64,000 nt of DNA from an uncultured Polaribacter sp. (GTDB taxonomy: Bacteria > Bacteroidota > Bacteroidia > Flavobacteriales > Flavobacteriaceae). The translations under genes were made by a program, and so were the position numbers. The notes below the pieces were generated by a model. That model saw nothing but the letters and a program-made list of their open reading frames with translations. It was not told the DNA's origin and ran no database searches. Positions within the stretch are counted from its first letter, which is position 1; the number at the start of each line of letters is the position of its first letter. The stretch spans positions 1 through 64,000 of the forward strand of contig CAJQQH010000043.1 in NCBI GenBank assembly GCA_905480405.1, read 5' to 3'. Shown here piece by piece: positions 1 through 9,718 of this stretch.

Positions 1-37
1 AAAATGGTCTGAAAAACAAGATAAAATTGAATATTAA
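1..37 (+). CDS. 3' end of an upstream gene (partial)
   Basis: An open frame enters from the left edge and ends with TAA at 35-37; the last residues read KWSEKQDKIEY. A strong intrinsic terminator follows within five bases, which is what makes a real gene end likely. Eleven residues are too few to identify the product. Confidence 0.4.
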   Translation, partial: KWSEKQDKIEY

Positions 38-39
38 AA

Positions 40-70
40 AAAGCTCAAATTAATAATTTGAGCTTTTTTA
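40..70 (+). terminator. intrinsic terminator of the upstream gene
   Basis: Perfect 10-bp stem, 42-51 pairing with 55-64 (AGCTCAAATT / AATTTGAGCT), three-base loop, followed by a run of T. It ends the gene entering from the left and isolates the dipeptidase gene. Confidence 0.85.
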
Positions 71-202
71 TTACAAAATAAATTGCATTAGCAATGCATA
101 AATCTTATTTATTCTATTCTCTTTTCACTCATTTATCATTCTTAAAGAATGTACTATATTTATACAAATTAAATTCTATAGGTTTAATCTTAAATAAAAA
201 AA

Positions 203-1375
203 ATGAAAAAAATTAGCCGAATAATTATTCTGTTTATACTTGTAACAATTACGTTATATTTTATTGCAACATTGATTGTTCCTAAAATGTTAGATAAAAA
301 ATTTAACGTAGTAACAATCGCTTCTCCTTATCAAATTTCTAACGAAGCTTCTATAATATATAACTCATTAGAATTTATATCAGATCTACATAGTGATGCT
401 TTGTTATGGGACAGAGACCTTTTGGTTAAGAACGATTACGGAATGGTTGATATTCCTAGAATGCTAAATTCTAACATAGCATTACAGGGTTTTACTATAG
501 TTACAAAAGCACCAAAAAACATCAATTTTGATCATAATAAAGATGATTCAGATCAAATTACAATGCCTTATATTTTACAAGGACGTCCAATTCATTCTTG
601 GTTTAATTTATTCGAAAGAGCAATTACACAATGTAAAGCCTTACATCAATTTGAAGAAAAATCTAAAGGAAAGTTTAGAATTATTAAATCATTATCTGGT
701 TTTAATAAATACTTAAAAGATAGAAAAAACAATAAAGAAATTACTGCTGGTTTTCTTGGTATTGAAGGAATGCATGCTTTAAATGGTGAAATTGAAAATA
801 TTGATAAAATGTACGAAGCAGGTGTACGTATGATGGCTCCAGTACATTTTTTTGATAATAAATTAGGAGGTTCTGCTCACGGAGTTTCTAAGAAAGGTTT
901 ATCTGAATTTGGAAAAGAAGTTATCAAAAAAATGGAGCAAAAAAAAATGATAATAGACCTTGCTCATAGTTCTCCTAAAATGATTGATGATATTTTGTCA
1001 ATTGTAAAAGTACCCGTTGTTACTTCACATACTGGTGTTAAAGGAACTTGTAATTCTCCTCGTAACCTTTCTGATGATCATTTAAAAAAAATTGCTAAAT
1101 CTAAAGGCTTAATAGGAATAGGAATGTTTAAAGGAGCAACTTGTGATAATACAATTGCATCAACAGTTAAAGCTATAAAATATTGTATCGATTTAGTAGG
1201 AGCCGATTATGTTGCTCTTGGTTCTGATTTTGACGGTGCAACTGAAACCCATACAGATATTACAGGACTTCCGCTTTATGTTGAAGAAATGATTAAAAAC
1301 TCTATTTCTAAAGAGCAAATAGAAAAAGTTATGGGTGGAAATGTAAAACGTTTTTTATTAAATAACTTAGAATAA
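203..1375 (+). CDS. membrane dipeptidase, peptidase family M19
   Basis: Zn-dependent dipeptidase of the renal dipeptidase family (M19), which cleaves dipeptides. An N-terminal hydrophobic segment (about residues 7-30) should anchor it to the inner membrane or act as an uncleaved signal. The metal ligands are recognisable: H63 and D65 in DLHSDALL, the bridging E186 in GIEGMHA, H253 in LAHSS and H274 in TSHTG, plus the SDFDG loop near residue 343. The 390-aa length fits the family. It has its own transcription unit after the terminator at 40-70; the next gene starts 90 bp downstream. Substrate specificity cannot be read from the sequence. Confidence 0.9.
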   Translation: MKKISRIIILFILVTITLYFIATLIVPKMLDKKFNVVTIASPYQISNEASIIYNSLEFISDLHSDALLWDRDLLVKNDYGMVDIPRMLNSNIALQGFTIVTKAPKNINFDHNKDDSDQITMPYILQGRPIHSWFNLFERAITQCKALHQFEEKSKGKFRIIKSLSGFNKYLKDRKNNKEITAGFLGIEGMHALNGEIENIDKMYEAGVRMMAPVHFFDNKLGGSAHGVSKKGLSEFGKEVIKKMEQKKMIIDLAHSSPKMIDDILSIVKVPVVTSHTGVKGTCNSPRNLSDDHLKKIAKSKGLIGIGMFKGATCDNTIASTVKAIKYCIDLVGADYVALGSDFDGATETHTDITGLPLYVEEMIKNSISKEQIEKVMGGNVKRFLLNNLE

Positions 1376-1465
1376 ATAAATTCATTTTTTATAAACAACA
1401 AAAAAATTAGCATTTTAAATACATTAGAATTAGTAGAAAAGTAAAATTATGTTTTTTAACTCATA

Positions 1466-2440
1466 ATGATGAAGGAAAAGAATAAACAAATCAAGATTAT
1501 TGGCTGTGGAGTATCTGGTTTAACTGTTGGAATTATGCTTTTAGAAAAAGGATACAATGTTGAAATAATAACAGAAAAAAATCCTTCTGAAACAACTTCT
1601 GCTAAAGCAGCAGCTATTTGGTTTCCCTATGAAGTAAACCCTAAAGAAAAAGCGAAAGAATGGAGTAAAATCTCATACAATAAGTTTAAAGAATTTTGTA
1701 ACGATAAAACTACAGGCGTAACGATGGTTTCTTTAACAACTTTAATAAAAAAGGAAGAAGATGCTTGGTGGAAAGATGCAATTCCTGAAAATGAAATAAG
1801 AAAAGCTCGATTGGAAGAATTACCTAAGAAATATCCTTTAGGTTATAAAATAAATGTTCCGTTAGCCGAAACACCAATTTACTTAAAGTACTTGTTTAAT
1901 AAATTTAACGAACTAAAGGGTTTAATATCAATAAATAGAATTACAAACATTAATCAATTACAATCAGAAAACAACATTATAATAAACTGTACTGGTATTG
2001 GCTCTAGAGAATTAGTACCCGACAAAGAATTATATCCTATTCTCGGACAAATAGTTAAAGCGTATAAACAAGAAAACATTAATTGTATTGCCACTGATTT
2101 TACATTTGGAAAAAACAACGATAAGTTAGCTTATGTAATTCCAAGAAAAGATTGTATAATTTTAGGAGGAACAGCTATAAAGAATAAAGAAGAACTAACA
2201 CCAGATAATGAATTAACCAAAAGTATTTTATTTAGTTGTAAAGAAATTGAACCTAATTTATCAGAAATAAAAATTAAATCTGTTCTAGTTGGTTTAAGAC
2301 CTGGTAGGTCAGAAATAAGGCTTGAAAGAGAAGGCAAAAACATAATTCATAATTACGGTCATGGAGGCGGTGGATATACTGTTTCCTGGGGATGTGCAAC
2401 TGCTGTTTTAGAGCTTGTAAATCAAATTAATAAAGAATAA
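1466..2440 (+). CDS. FAD-dependent oxidoreductase, D-amino-acid oxidase (DAO) family
   Basis: The N-terminal Rossmann dinucleotide-binding motif GCGVSGLTVG and following beta-strand (residues about 8-37) bind FAD. The C-terminal RPGRSE and NYGHGGGGYTVSWG segments are the hallmarks of D-amino-acid/D-aspartate oxidases, in which the arginine binds the substrate carboxylate. No signal peptide, so cytoplasmic. 324 aa is typical. With the upstream M19 dipeptidase, a family that often tolerates D-residues, it could take part in D-amino-acid or dipeptide catabolism; that link is inference. The two adjacent ATG codons leave a one-residue start ambiguity. Confidence 0.85.
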   Translation: MMKEKNKQIKIIGCGVSGLTVGIMLLEKGYNVEIITEKNPSETTSAKAAAIWFPYEVNPKEKAKEWSKISYNKFKEFCNDKTTGVTMVSLTTLIKKEEDAWWKDAIPENEIRKARLEELPKKYPLGYKINVPLAETPIYLKYLFNKFNELKGLISINRITNINQLQSENNIIINCTGIGSRELVPDKELYPILGQIVKAYKQENINCIATDFTFGKNNDKLAYVIPRKDCIILGGTAIKNKEELTPDNELTKSILFSCKEIEPNLSEIKIKSVLVGLRPGRSEIRLEREGKNIIHNYGHGGGGYTVSWGCATAVLELVNQINKE

Positions 2441-2463
2441 GAACGGTTTTAAAAAAACTAACT

Positions 2464-3249
2464 TTATAATTTTACTAATTCATGTTCTTTAACAGTAGGA
2501 AACAACTTTTCTGCTTCTGTTAAATCTAAAATCGTGTCTATTTCATACCAAGGTTTATCATCGAAATAAACAGCTTCTAAGGATATACTTTTTTCATCAA
2601 TCATATTTGCAAAAACTGTTTCATAGTAGCAATTTAAGCTACCTTCAGAAATATATTGATTCAATTTTTTAGAAATTTTGCTCCAAGTTAATAAAGAAAA
2701 GCTATAAATGTTTACCGTTTTATAACGTGTATCTGAGTACACCTCTTTTGTACCTTCTTGAAAATGAGTAACTAAATTCTCGTTATTAACAGAAACTGTA
2801 GTTCCGTTAAGCCATTTTTGCATTTTTGCAACAGCCATTTTATCCGCAAATACCATTTTATCTAACAAAGAAGTTTCTAAAACTAAATCGCTCTCAAAAA
2901 GAACAAAGGGTGTCTTTATAATATTACGAGCCAACCAAAGTGAATAAATATTATTTGTAGTTGCATAAATAGGATTATGGACATATTCAATACTTAGACC
3001 ATCTTTTTCAGTACCTAAAAAATCAATTATTGCTTCTTTTTTATAACCAGTAACAACTATAAGATGTTTAAAACCTTGCTCTTTTAAATTGGTAATAAGC
3101 CTATCTAGCATAGACGTTTCATTAACAAGTGTTAAACATTTTGGCGCATCTTTTGTTATTGGAAAAAGACGACTCCCCTTTCCTGCTGCAAGCAATAACG
3201 CTGTTGTAATACGATTATTTTTAAGATAACTTTTCGAAGTAATTGTCAT
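2464..3249 (-). CDS. sugar/choline-type nucleotidyltransferase
   Basis: Nucleotidyltransferase (GT-A like) fold. The signature LLLAAGKGSRLFPITKDAP at residues about 19-37 binds the NTP, followed by the PKCL and VTGYKKEAI blocks typical of phosphocholine cytidylyltransferase/glucose-1-phosphate thymidylyltransferase relatives. The length (261 aa) and the SDLVL metal-binding aspartate are closest to the LicC-like phosphocholine/phosphoethanolamine cytidylyltransferases. The acceptor is uncertain; a role in surface lipid or polysaccharide decoration is likely. It is isolated from lon upstream by two terminators. Confidence 0.75.
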   Translation of the reverse strand: MTITSKSYLKNNRITTALLLAAGKGSRLFPITKDAPKCLTLVNETSMLDRLITNLKEQGFKHLIVVTGYKKEAIIDFLGTEKDGLSIEYVHNPIYATTNNIYSLWLARNIIKTPFVLFESDLVLETSLLDKMVFADKMAVAKMQKWLNGTTVSVNNENLVTHFQEGTKEVYSDTRYKTVNIYSFSLLTWSKISKKLNQYISEGSLNCYYETVFANMIDEKSISLEAVYFDDKPWYEIDTILDLTEAEKLFPTVKEHELVKL

Positions 3250-3272
3250 GCAATATTAATTTAAGAAACGGC

Positions 3273-3310
3273 TAAAAAAAAACATAAAAGCGTTCTTAAA
3301 GGCTTTTATG
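3273..3310 (-). terminator. intrinsic terminator
   Basis: Stem CATAAAAGC (3283-3291) pairs with GCTTTTATG (3302-3310). The A-run at 3274-3282 becomes the U-tract on the minus strand. It is a second stop between lon and the nucleotidyltransferase gene. Confidence 0.65.
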
Positions 3311-3431
3311 CTGATTCAATTTAATTTTAAAATATTTTTCTTATACTATTTTGCAAACGTACCAAGATACTATGGAATTTACTATTAAAATTTAACAATT
3401 TAATATCGTAATTAAATTTTTACAAAAAGAC

Positions 3432-3479
3432 ATAAAAAAACCCTCTAATTATTGTTTTAACATCAACAATTAGAGGGAT
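3432..3479 (-). terminator. intrinsic terminator of lon
   Basis: The outer stem CCCTCTAATT pairs with AATTAGAGGG around a central ATTGTT/AACAAT region, and an A7 run lies on the left (U-tract on the minus strand). It sits within 10 bp of the lon stop codon. Confidence 0.8.
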
Positions 3480-3484
3480 TTATA

Positions 3485-5956
3485 TTATCCTAATTTCTTA
3501 GCATTCTTTACTTTTTGCTTTGTTAAAGCTATTTCTATTACTTCTTTCATTTCTGTAACATAATGAAAAGTTAAGCCTTTTAAATAGCTTTCTTTTATTT
3601 CTAAAATGTCTTTTTCATTTTCTTTACACAAGATAATTTCTTTAATGTTTGCTCTTTTAGCAGCTAATATTTTTTCTTTAATTCCGCCAACAGGTAACAC
3701 TTTTCCACGCAAAGTAATCTCTCCTGTCATAGCTAACTTGTTTTTGATTTTACGTTGCGTAAAAGACGAAACTAAAGAAGTTAACATTGTAATACCAGCA
3801 CTTGGACCATCTTTTGGTGTTGCCCCTTCTGGCACATGAATATGCACATTAAACTTTTCTAAAGTTTCTGGTTTAATACCAAACTCTTCAGCATTCGATT
3901 TTATGTATTGTAATGCAATTGTTGCAGATTCTTTCATAACTGTTCCTAAATTACCCGTTATAGAAAGTGTTCCTTTTCCTTTTGATAAAATAGATTCTAT
4001 AAATAAAATATCGCCACCAACTTGTGTCCAAGCCAAACCAGTTACAACACCTGCAACATCATTGTTTTCGAATTTATCTCTGTTTCTAGGAGTTCCTAAA
4101 ATATCTTCTACTTTTTCAGATGAAATTGCAACATCATATTCCTCTTCTAAAGCAATAGATTTTGCTGCAAAACGTACCACTTTTGCAATTTTCTTTTCTA
4201 AACCACGAACTCCAGATTCTCTTGTATATCCTTCAACAATTTGTTCTAACTGTTTTTTACCTAACTTTAAATGTTTAGTAGATAAACCGTGTTCTTTTAA
4301 TTGTTTTGGTAATAAATGTCTTTTAGCTATTTCTATTTTCTCTTCAATAGTATAACCAGTTACATTTATAATCTCCATTCTATCACGCAAAGCCCAAGGA
4401 ATTTGACCTAAGTTGTTGGCTGTAGCAATAAAAAGTACTTTAGATAAATCGTAACCAACTTCTAAATAATTATCATAAAACTCTTCATTTTGCTCAGGGT
4501 CTAACACCTCTAACATTGCAGAAGATGGATCTCCTTGATGACTCTGACCTAATTTATCAATCTCATCTAATACAAATACTGGGTTTGATGTTCCAGATTT
4601 TTTTAAATTCTGAATTAAACGCCCAGGCATTGCTCCAATATATGTTTTTCTATGCCCTCTAATTTCAGCTTCATCTCGTAAACCACCTAAAGACATACGT
4701 ACATATTTACGACCTAAAGCTTCTGCCACAGATTTACCTAAAGAAGTTTTACCAACTCCTGGAGGGCCATATAAACAGATAATTGGCGATTTCATATCTC
4801 CTCTTAACTTTAAAACGGCTAAATGTTCTATAATTCTTTCCTTTACTTTTTCTAAACCAAAATGATCTCTATCTAATACCTTTGTTGCATGTTTTAAATC
4901 GAATTTATCTTCAGAATAGATTCCCCAAGGTAATTCTAACATCAACTCTAAATAACTTCTTTGAACACCATATTCTGCTGCTTGAGGGTTCATTCGTTTT
5001 AAACGACTTAACTCTTTAGTAAAAGTCTCCCCTACTTCTTTCTTCCATTTTTTAGTCTTCGCTTTTAAACGCATTTCCTCTAACTCTTGGTCATTAGAAA
5101 CACCACCTAATTCTTCTTGAATGGTTTTTAATTGCTGGTTTAAATAATATTCTCTTTGCTGTTGATCTAAATCTTCACGCGTTTTAGACTGAATATCATT
5201 TTTTAATTGTAATTTCTGAAGCTCTTTATTTAAATGCTTTAATGTTAATAATGCACGTTCTTTTAGATTGTCTTTTTCTAAAATAACTTGTTTTTGCATT
5301 ACACTTAAATCCATATTGGAAGCAATAAAATTTACCAAAAAGGAATTCGAATGAATATTTTTTATGGCAAATGAAGCTTCTGAAGGTAACATTGGGTTTT
5401 CTTTTATAACCTCTAAAGCTTGTTCTTTTATAGAATCTATAATAGCATCAAACTCTTTTTCATCTTCTACTTCTCTGTTCTCAATTACTTCTTTAACAGT
5501 TGCTTTTAAATAAGGCTCGTCTTGTATAATTTCATCTATTTCAAAACGCTTTTTTCCTTGAATTATAACTGTTGTATTCCCATCAGGCATTTTTAATACA
5601 CGTAAAATTTGCGCTACAACACCTGTTGTATTAATATCTTTTAAACCAGGATCTTCTTCCTCTTCATTTCTTTGTGCAACAACCCCAATAATTTTATCGC
5701 CTTTATTAGCGTCTTTTATTAATTGAATTGATTTATCTCTACCTGCTGTAATTGGTATTACAACTCCAGGAAATAACACGGTATTTCTTAGCGGAAGAAT
5801 TGGTAATGTTTCTGGTACGCTTTCTTTATTGATGATTTCTTCATCTTCTGGTGTCATTAACGGAATTAATTCAGAGTCTTCATTCATCATATTTTGTAAC
5901 GACAAACTGTCTAACTTTAATATCTTTGTTTTGCTCATGTGCTGTATATCTGTCAT
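3485..5956 (-). CDS. lon: ATP-dependent protease Lon (LonA)
   Basis: AAA+ serine protease that degrades misfolded and regulatory proteins in the cytoplasm. The LON substrate-binding domain spans about residues 48-250, with a helical coiled-coil linker after it. Walker [10 protein letters not shown] is near residues 397-405, Walker B FVLDEIDK follows, and the protease domain has the catalytic Ser in PKDGPSAG (about 716) and Lys in PVGGIKEK (about 757). The 823-aa length includes a short N-terminal extension common in Bacteroidota. An alternative ATG six codons in (MSKTKILK, 5938) may be the true start. Single-gene unit with its own terminator. Confidence 0.97.
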   Translation of the reverse strand: MTDIQHMSKTKILKLDSLSLQNMMNEDSELIPLMTPEDEEIINKESVPETLPILPLRNTVLFPGVVIPITAGRDKSIQLIKDANKGDKIIGVVAQRNEEEEDPGLKDINTTGVVAQILRVLKMPDGNTTVIIQGKKRFEIDEIIQDEPYLKATVKEVIENREVEDEKEFDAIIDSIKEQALEVIKENPMLPSEASFAIKNIHSNSFLVNFIASNMDLSVMQKQVILEKDNLKERALLTLKHLNKELQKLQLKNDIQSKTREDLDQQQREYYLNQQLKTIQEELGGVSNDQELEEMRLKAKTKKWKKEVGETFTKELSRLKRMNPQAAEYGVQRSYLELMLELPWGIYSEDKFDLKHATKVLDRDHFGLEKVKERIIEHLAVLKLRGDMKSPIICLYGPPGVGKTSLGKSVAEALGRKYVRMSLGGLRDEAEIRGHRKTYIGAMPGRLIQNLKKSGTSNPVFVLDEIDKLGQSHQGDPSSAMLEVLDPEQNEEFYDNYLEVGYDLSKVLFIATANNLGQIPWALRDRMEIINVTGYTIEEKIEIAKRHLLPKQLKEHGLSTKHLKLGKKQLEQIVEGYTRESGVRGLEKKIAKVVRFAAKSIALEEEYDVAISSEKVEDILGTPRNRDKFENNDVAGVVTGLAWTQVGGDILFIESILSKGKGTLSITGNLGTVMKESATIALQYIKSNAEEFGIKPETLEKFNVHIHVPEGATPKDGPSAGITMLTSLVSSFTQRKIKNKLAMTGEITLRGKVLPVGGIKEKILAAKRANIKEIILCKENEKDILEIKESYLKGLTFHYVTEMKEVIEIALTKQKVKNAKKLG

Positions 5957-6139
5957 TGTGACATTGATTTATTTTAACAAATAAAATCAATATCAATATT
6001 TTAACTTTAAAATTCTGATAATTAACTTATTAAATATAAAACCTTAATTATCCTTTATAATTAAAACAATTGTTGTGCCAAAGGATTTTTTAGTAAGTCT
6101 TATTAAACTTAAATACAATACATATATTGCAACAAAAAA

Positions 6140-6256
6140 ATGAAACAAATAATTCTAATTGCCCTAATTTCTATTATTTTCTCTTGTAAATCTAACAAAA
6201 CAAGTCTTGATCAAAATTCAATTTCAAAAAAGAAAAATATCATTGAAAGATATTAA
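6140..6256 (+). pseudogene. lipoprotein signal peptide cut off from its body by a frameshift
   Basis: A 38-residue reading frame begins MKQIILIALISIIFSCKSNK, a clear lipoprotein signal peptide with lipobox and lipidated Cys, then stops at 6254-6256. The body of the protein continues in another frame (from 6207). Removing one A from the A6 run at about 6226-6231 fuses the two frames smoothly (ISK then RKISLKD). This is either a sequencing or assembly error in a homopolymer, or a real inactivating +1 mutation. Confidence 0.6.
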
Positions 6257-6710
6257 AGAAAAAAAAGCAATTATTAGACCTAATAATAACAACTATTCAA
6301 TTGCAGGTAATTTCTTATATCATTATTTAAATACGGATAGTAAGTTTAATAAAATAAAAGGAGATTATTATTCTTTAAAACACCCCAAAAACATAGAAGT
6401 TAACATGATTGTAAATTACTCTAAAAAATTTATGAATATAGAAAATTCTATCGTTGCTCAAATTTGGGTTATTACAAAAAATGAAACAGAACTTAAAAAC
6501 CTTAAAATTAAAGTTTATTCAGAAAAAAACGGAATTCTAAATTTTCATTCCAATTTTAATAGAACCAGAAAAAATCCATATTGGGTTGAAAAAATTTTTA
6601 CAAAAAAGCTTGATACTAATACAAACTTTATCAACCTAGTTTCCGATGATAAAATATATGTTGAAGTAAATGGATATAAATATACATTTGTAACTCCTAA
6701 AGTTAATTAA
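6207..6710 (+). CDS. body of a frameshifted putative lipoprotein, unknown function
   Basis: The 167-aa frame can only start at a TTG (6207) that lies inside the lipoprotein leader frame 6140-6256. It has no signal of its own and no recognised domain. Seen: a basic start, then a region with several Tyr/Phe-rich beta-strand-like stretches up to KYTFVTPKVN. Joined to the leader, the product would be about 190 aa and exported. It ends 4 bp before the next gene, suggesting co-transcription. I treat the in-frame fusion as the ancestral gene; the function is unknown. Confidence 0.55.
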   Translation: MIKIQFQKRKISLKDIKEKKAIIRPNNNNYSIAGNFLYHYLNTDSKFNKIKGDYYSLKHPKNIEVNMIVNYSKKFMNIENSIVAQIWVITKNETELKNLKIKVYSEKNGILNFHSNFNRTRKNPYWVEKIFTKKLDTNTNFINLVSDDKIYVEVNGYKYTFVTPKVN

Positions 6711-6714
6711 CTAA

Positions 6715-7662
6715 ATGTCTAAAATCAAAATTCAAACCATAACATATAAAGGATGGCAACATGCTATAGAAATTACAAATTTATATATTAAGATTATTAT
6801 TGTTCCAGAAGTTGGACGAATATTATCATTTAGTTTTATAAACTCAGAAAATATCTTTTACGAGAACAAAACTTTAGAAGGTGTAAAATTTAATAACGGA
6901 ACATATTTTATTAAAGAAGGAAAAATAGCAGCACCCGATATTGGTGGAAATAGGATTTTACCATGCTCTGAAGAATATTTTCATTTAATTTCTGGCTCTA
7001 GATATGTACCAGATCCTTTTATAAATGCTCATTCATATAAGTCTAAAATCTTAAATAATGGAGTTGTTTTAAAAAGCCCTATTAGTTCTTTATTAGGTAT
7101 TGAAATTATAAGAACAATTACTATTGATAAGGAAGGTTGTAAAGTATATATAGCGCAAGAATTGATTAAAAAACAAGCTGCAAAGAATAACACGCTAGAA
7201 AAAATACCTTTAACATTATGGAGTTTATCAAAAATTAAAAACCCTAACAGCAGTTTTACTCAAATAGCAAGAAAAAGTATTTTTAAAGATGGGTATACAA
7301 TTTCTAAATGGCCAGATGCTAAAAACTATGCAGAAGAAAACGCATCATTAGATAACAGTATTGTTACCTTAAAATCTTCTGAAAAACATTCTCAAAAAAT
7401 AGGAACAGATTCTAGAAAATGGGTTGCTAGTGCATATAAAGATAATTTATTTGTAGAAAAATTTAGTTATGATGATGAAGCACCTTATCCTGACAATGGA
7501 ACTTCGGTAACTATTTTTGGAAATCATTTATTTACAGAACTAGAATGCCTTAGTCCAGAAAAAACCTTATTAATAGGAGAAAAAATAACCTATAACTTAA
7601 CTTGGTGTTTATTTAAAAGCGAAGAAAAATCAAATTTAAAAACAGTATTCGACCGTTTTTAA
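6715..7662 (+). CDS. DUF4380-like, galactose-mutarotase-fold protein
   Basis: Reads as a DUF4380-type protein of the aldose-1-epimerase-like superfamily. The N-terminal pattern VPEVGRILSF followed by a GG-containing motif (PDIGGNRILPC) and the C-terminal FTELECLSP block are those of this family, in which a carbohydrate usually binds a beta-supersandwich. No signal peptide. 315 aa. The start overlaps nothing and lies 4 bp after the upstream frameshifted lipoprotein frame. The catalytic residues of true epimerases were not identified, so a binding rather than catalytic role is possible. Confidence 0.6.
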   Translation: MSKIKIQTITYKGWQHAIEITNLYIKIIIVPEVGRILSFSFINSENIFYENKTLEGVKFNNGTYFIKEGKIAAPDIGGNRILPCSEEYFHLISGSRYVPDPFINAHSYKSKILNNGVVLKSPISSLLGIEIIRTITIDKEGCKVYIAQELIKKQAAKNNTLEKIPLTLWSLSKIKNPNSSFTQIARKSIFKDGYTISKWPDAKNYAEENASLDNSIVTLKSSEKHSQKIGTDSRKWVASAYKDNLFVEKFSYDDEAPYPDNGTSVTIFGNHLFTELECLSPEKTLLIGEKITYNLTWCLFKSEEKSNLKTVFDRF

Positions 7663-7717
7663 ATTATTCATCTTCTAAAGGATTTATTATTCAATTCTAT
7701 CCTTTATTTTTGCGCAC

Positions 7718-8512
7718 ATGAAAAACATTAAACAAACCACAAAAAAGTTACAGCGTAATGTTGCAGAAGCTATTCAGCAATTTTCTATGATTGAAGATGG
7801 TGATAAAATTATGGTTTGTTTATCAGGAGGAAAAGACAGCTACACATTATTAAATATGATGATGTATTTTAAAAAAGTTGCTCCTATTACTTTTGAAATT
7901 ATTGCAGTTAATCTAGACCAAAAACAACCTGGTTTTCCAGAAGAAATCTTACCAGAATACCTTTCTAACCTAGGTGTAGATTTCAAAATAATAGAAAAAA
8001 ACACCTATAAAGTTGTTATGGATAAAACTCCAGAAGGTAAAACTACTTGTAGCCTTTGCTCTCGTTTAAGAAGAGGAACTTTATATGAAGCTGCTAGAAA
8101 TTTAGGCTGTAACAAGTTAGCTCTTGGCCATCATAGAAACGATATTATAGAAACCTTTTTATTAAACTTTTTCTTTGCAGGTAAACTAGAAACGATGCCT
8201 CCAAAATTTATAAATGATGCAGGAGATTTAATTATTTTAAGACCTTTAGCTTTATGTAAAGAGAGTGATATTGAAATCTATTCTAATGCATTAAACTTCC
8301 CTATTATACCATGTAACTTATGTGGTTCTCAAGAGAACTTACAACGTAAAAAAGTAAAAGAAATGATTACTAATTGGGAAATAGAAAGCCCAAACAGAAG
8401 CTCTGTAATGATGAATGCTTTACAAAATGTTTCTCCTTCTCACTTATTAGATCACTCTTTATATGATTTTACAGCACTAAAAAATAAAGTTTCAGAAAAT
8501 GTTATCTCTTAA
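7718..8512 (+). CDS. ttcA: tRNA 2-thiocytidine(32) synthetase TtcA
   Basis: ATP-dependent tRNA thiolase that makes 2-thiocytidine at position 32 using an Fe-S cluster. The PP-loop SGGKDS is at residues 36-41. Two CxxC pairs are visible, C111/C114 in CSLCSRLRRG and C199/C202 in PCNLCGS, and LGHHRNDIIET lies between them. 264 aa matches short Bacteroidota TtcA. A TATTTTTG sequence at 7705-7712 resembles a -7 box, but it is only 5 bases from the ATG and has no matching -33 box. Confidence 0.9.
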   Translation: MKNIKQTTKKLQRNVAEAIQQFSMIEDGDKIMVCLSGGKDSYTLLNMMMYFKKVAPITFEIIAVNLDQKQPGFPEEILPEYLSNLGVDFKIIEKNTYKVVMDKTPEGKTTCSLCSRLRRGTLYEAARNLGCNKLALGHHRNDIIETFLLNFFFAGKLETMPPKFINDAGDLIILRPLALCKESDIEIYSNALNFPIIPCNLCGSQENLQRKKVKEMITNWEIESPNRSSVMMNALQNVSPSHLLDHSLYDFTALKNKVSENVIS

Positions 8513-8637
8513 TATTTCTGAGAATTTTACTTATAATTTGGTGATAAAGATTGGCTTAAAATAAAAAGTTTACTTTTATTTTTATATAAACTGTCACATT
8601 TTAAAAACAGTTTTGTCTTTATTATAGAATCGTTTTA

Positions 8638-9204
8638 TTGGAAACTAACCAACCACATATAACCAACCTAATAGATCGCTGTAAAAAGTCGGATAAAAAC
8701 GCACAGCTAGAACTATACAAAGCTTATTACAAAGCTATGTATAATACAGCACACAGAATTCTAAAAGATAGTTATGAAGCAGAAGATATTATGCAAGAAG
8801 CTTTTTTAACTGTTTTTACAAAATTAGACACCTATAAAGGTGAAGTAACTTTTGGTGCTTGGTTAAAACGAATTGTAATAAACAAGAGTTTAACACAATT
8901 AAAGAAAAACAATAGATACGAAGAAGTAAAAATGGAAATTGTACCTAGTAACGAAATAGAAGATGCTGTTGTTGATTATAGGGGATTAAACCCAAAAAGC
9001 GTTCTAAATACTTTACAAAGTTTAAAAGATAATTATAGAGTTGTGCTTACCTTAAATTTAATTGAAGGTTATGATTATGAAGAAATTGCACTAATATTAA
9101 ATTATACAAACGAAAATGTGAGAACCACAGTTTCTAGAGCAAAGAAAAAATTAAAGCAAGCTTTACTTGCAGATAATATACAAGAACAAGCGTATGGAAG
9201 ATAA
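8638..9204 (+). CDS. ECF-type RNA polymerase sigma factor (operon 1)
   Basis: Sigma-70 family, ECF group. Region 2 is about residues 25-95, with YEAEDIMQEAFLTVF and the FGAWLKRIVINK promoter-melting helix. Region 4 is about 122-180, with the helix-turn-helix GYDYEEIALIL followed by VRTTVSRAKKKLKQ. The only start that keeps region 2 intact is the TTG at 8638. It overlaps the next gene by 11 bp, the usual arrangement with a cognate anti-sigma factor. The whole operon is paralogous to the one at 32.1-34.6 kb on the other strand. It probably responds to envelope conditions. Confidence 0.92.
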   Translation: METNQPHITNLIDRCKKSDKNAQLELYKAYYKAMYNTAHRILKDSYEAEDIMQEAFLTVFTKLDTYKGEVTFGAWLKRIVINKSLTQLKKNNRYEEVKMEIVPSNEIEDAVVDYRGLNPKSVLNTLQSLKDNYRVVLTLNLIEGYDYEEIALILNYTNENVRTTVSRAKKKLKQALLADNIQEQAYGR

Positions 9205-9718
9205 ATTACACGACTTTTTCTCTGAAAATAATTTCGATTTTCATGAACCTAATTCAGCACATATAGAGCGTTTTGAACGCAAATTAAATAAAACTGAAAA
9301 AAAAAGCGCATCCTCATGGAAATGGCTTTCTGTAGCAGCATCTGTAGTTTTAGTTTTAGGATTTTGGCTAGGTAGCTCACACCAAAAACAACAACTAGAA
9401 TTAGCCGATATTTCTCCTAAAATGAAAGAAGTACAAAATTATTTTCTTTCTACAATTCATCAAGAATTAAAAACAGTAGAAAAAAATAGAAGTTTAGAAA
9501 CAGAAACCATAATTGAAGAAGCTTTAGATCAATTAGAAGAACTGGAAGACAATTATAAGCTTTTTATAAATGAATTAAATTCTGAAGGTAATGCAAGAAA
9601 AATTATTAATTCTATGATTAGAAATTACCAACAACGTTTAGAAATTTTAGAAAATGTATTGCAACAAATTGATCAAATAAAAAACCCTAACACACTAAAA
9701 AATGAAATCTATATATAA
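9194..9718 (+). CDS. putative membrane anti-sigma factor (operon 1)
   Basis: 174-aa protein with a cytoplasmic N-terminus (about 1-40), one membrane segment after KWLSVAASVVLVLGFWLG (about 45-63) and a periplasmic helical tail. The tail is rich in Glu and Leu (ELADISPKMKEVQNYF, then EEALDQLEELEDNYKLF), consistent with a coiled coil. The ATG at 9194 is preferred over an upstream TTG because it gives an 11-bp overlap with the sigma gene. The same architecture is found in the protein at 33468-34031. No canonical zinc anti-sigma motif is seen, so the role rests on position and topology. Confidence 0.7.
   Translation: MEDKLHDFFSENNFDFHEPNSAHIERFERKLNKTEKKSASSWKWLSVAASVVLVLGFWLGSSHQKQQLELADISPKMKEVQNYFLSTIHQELKTVEKNRSLETETIIEEALDQLEELEDNYKLFINELNSEGNARKIINSMIRNYQQRLEILENVLQQIDQIKNPNTLKNEIYI

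Noticed and set aside
3903-4355. A 150-codon open frame on the plus strand inside lon
   Set aside because: It lies antisense to the highly conserved ATPase part of lon; long antisense frames are common in AT-rich genes and its product resembles nothing.
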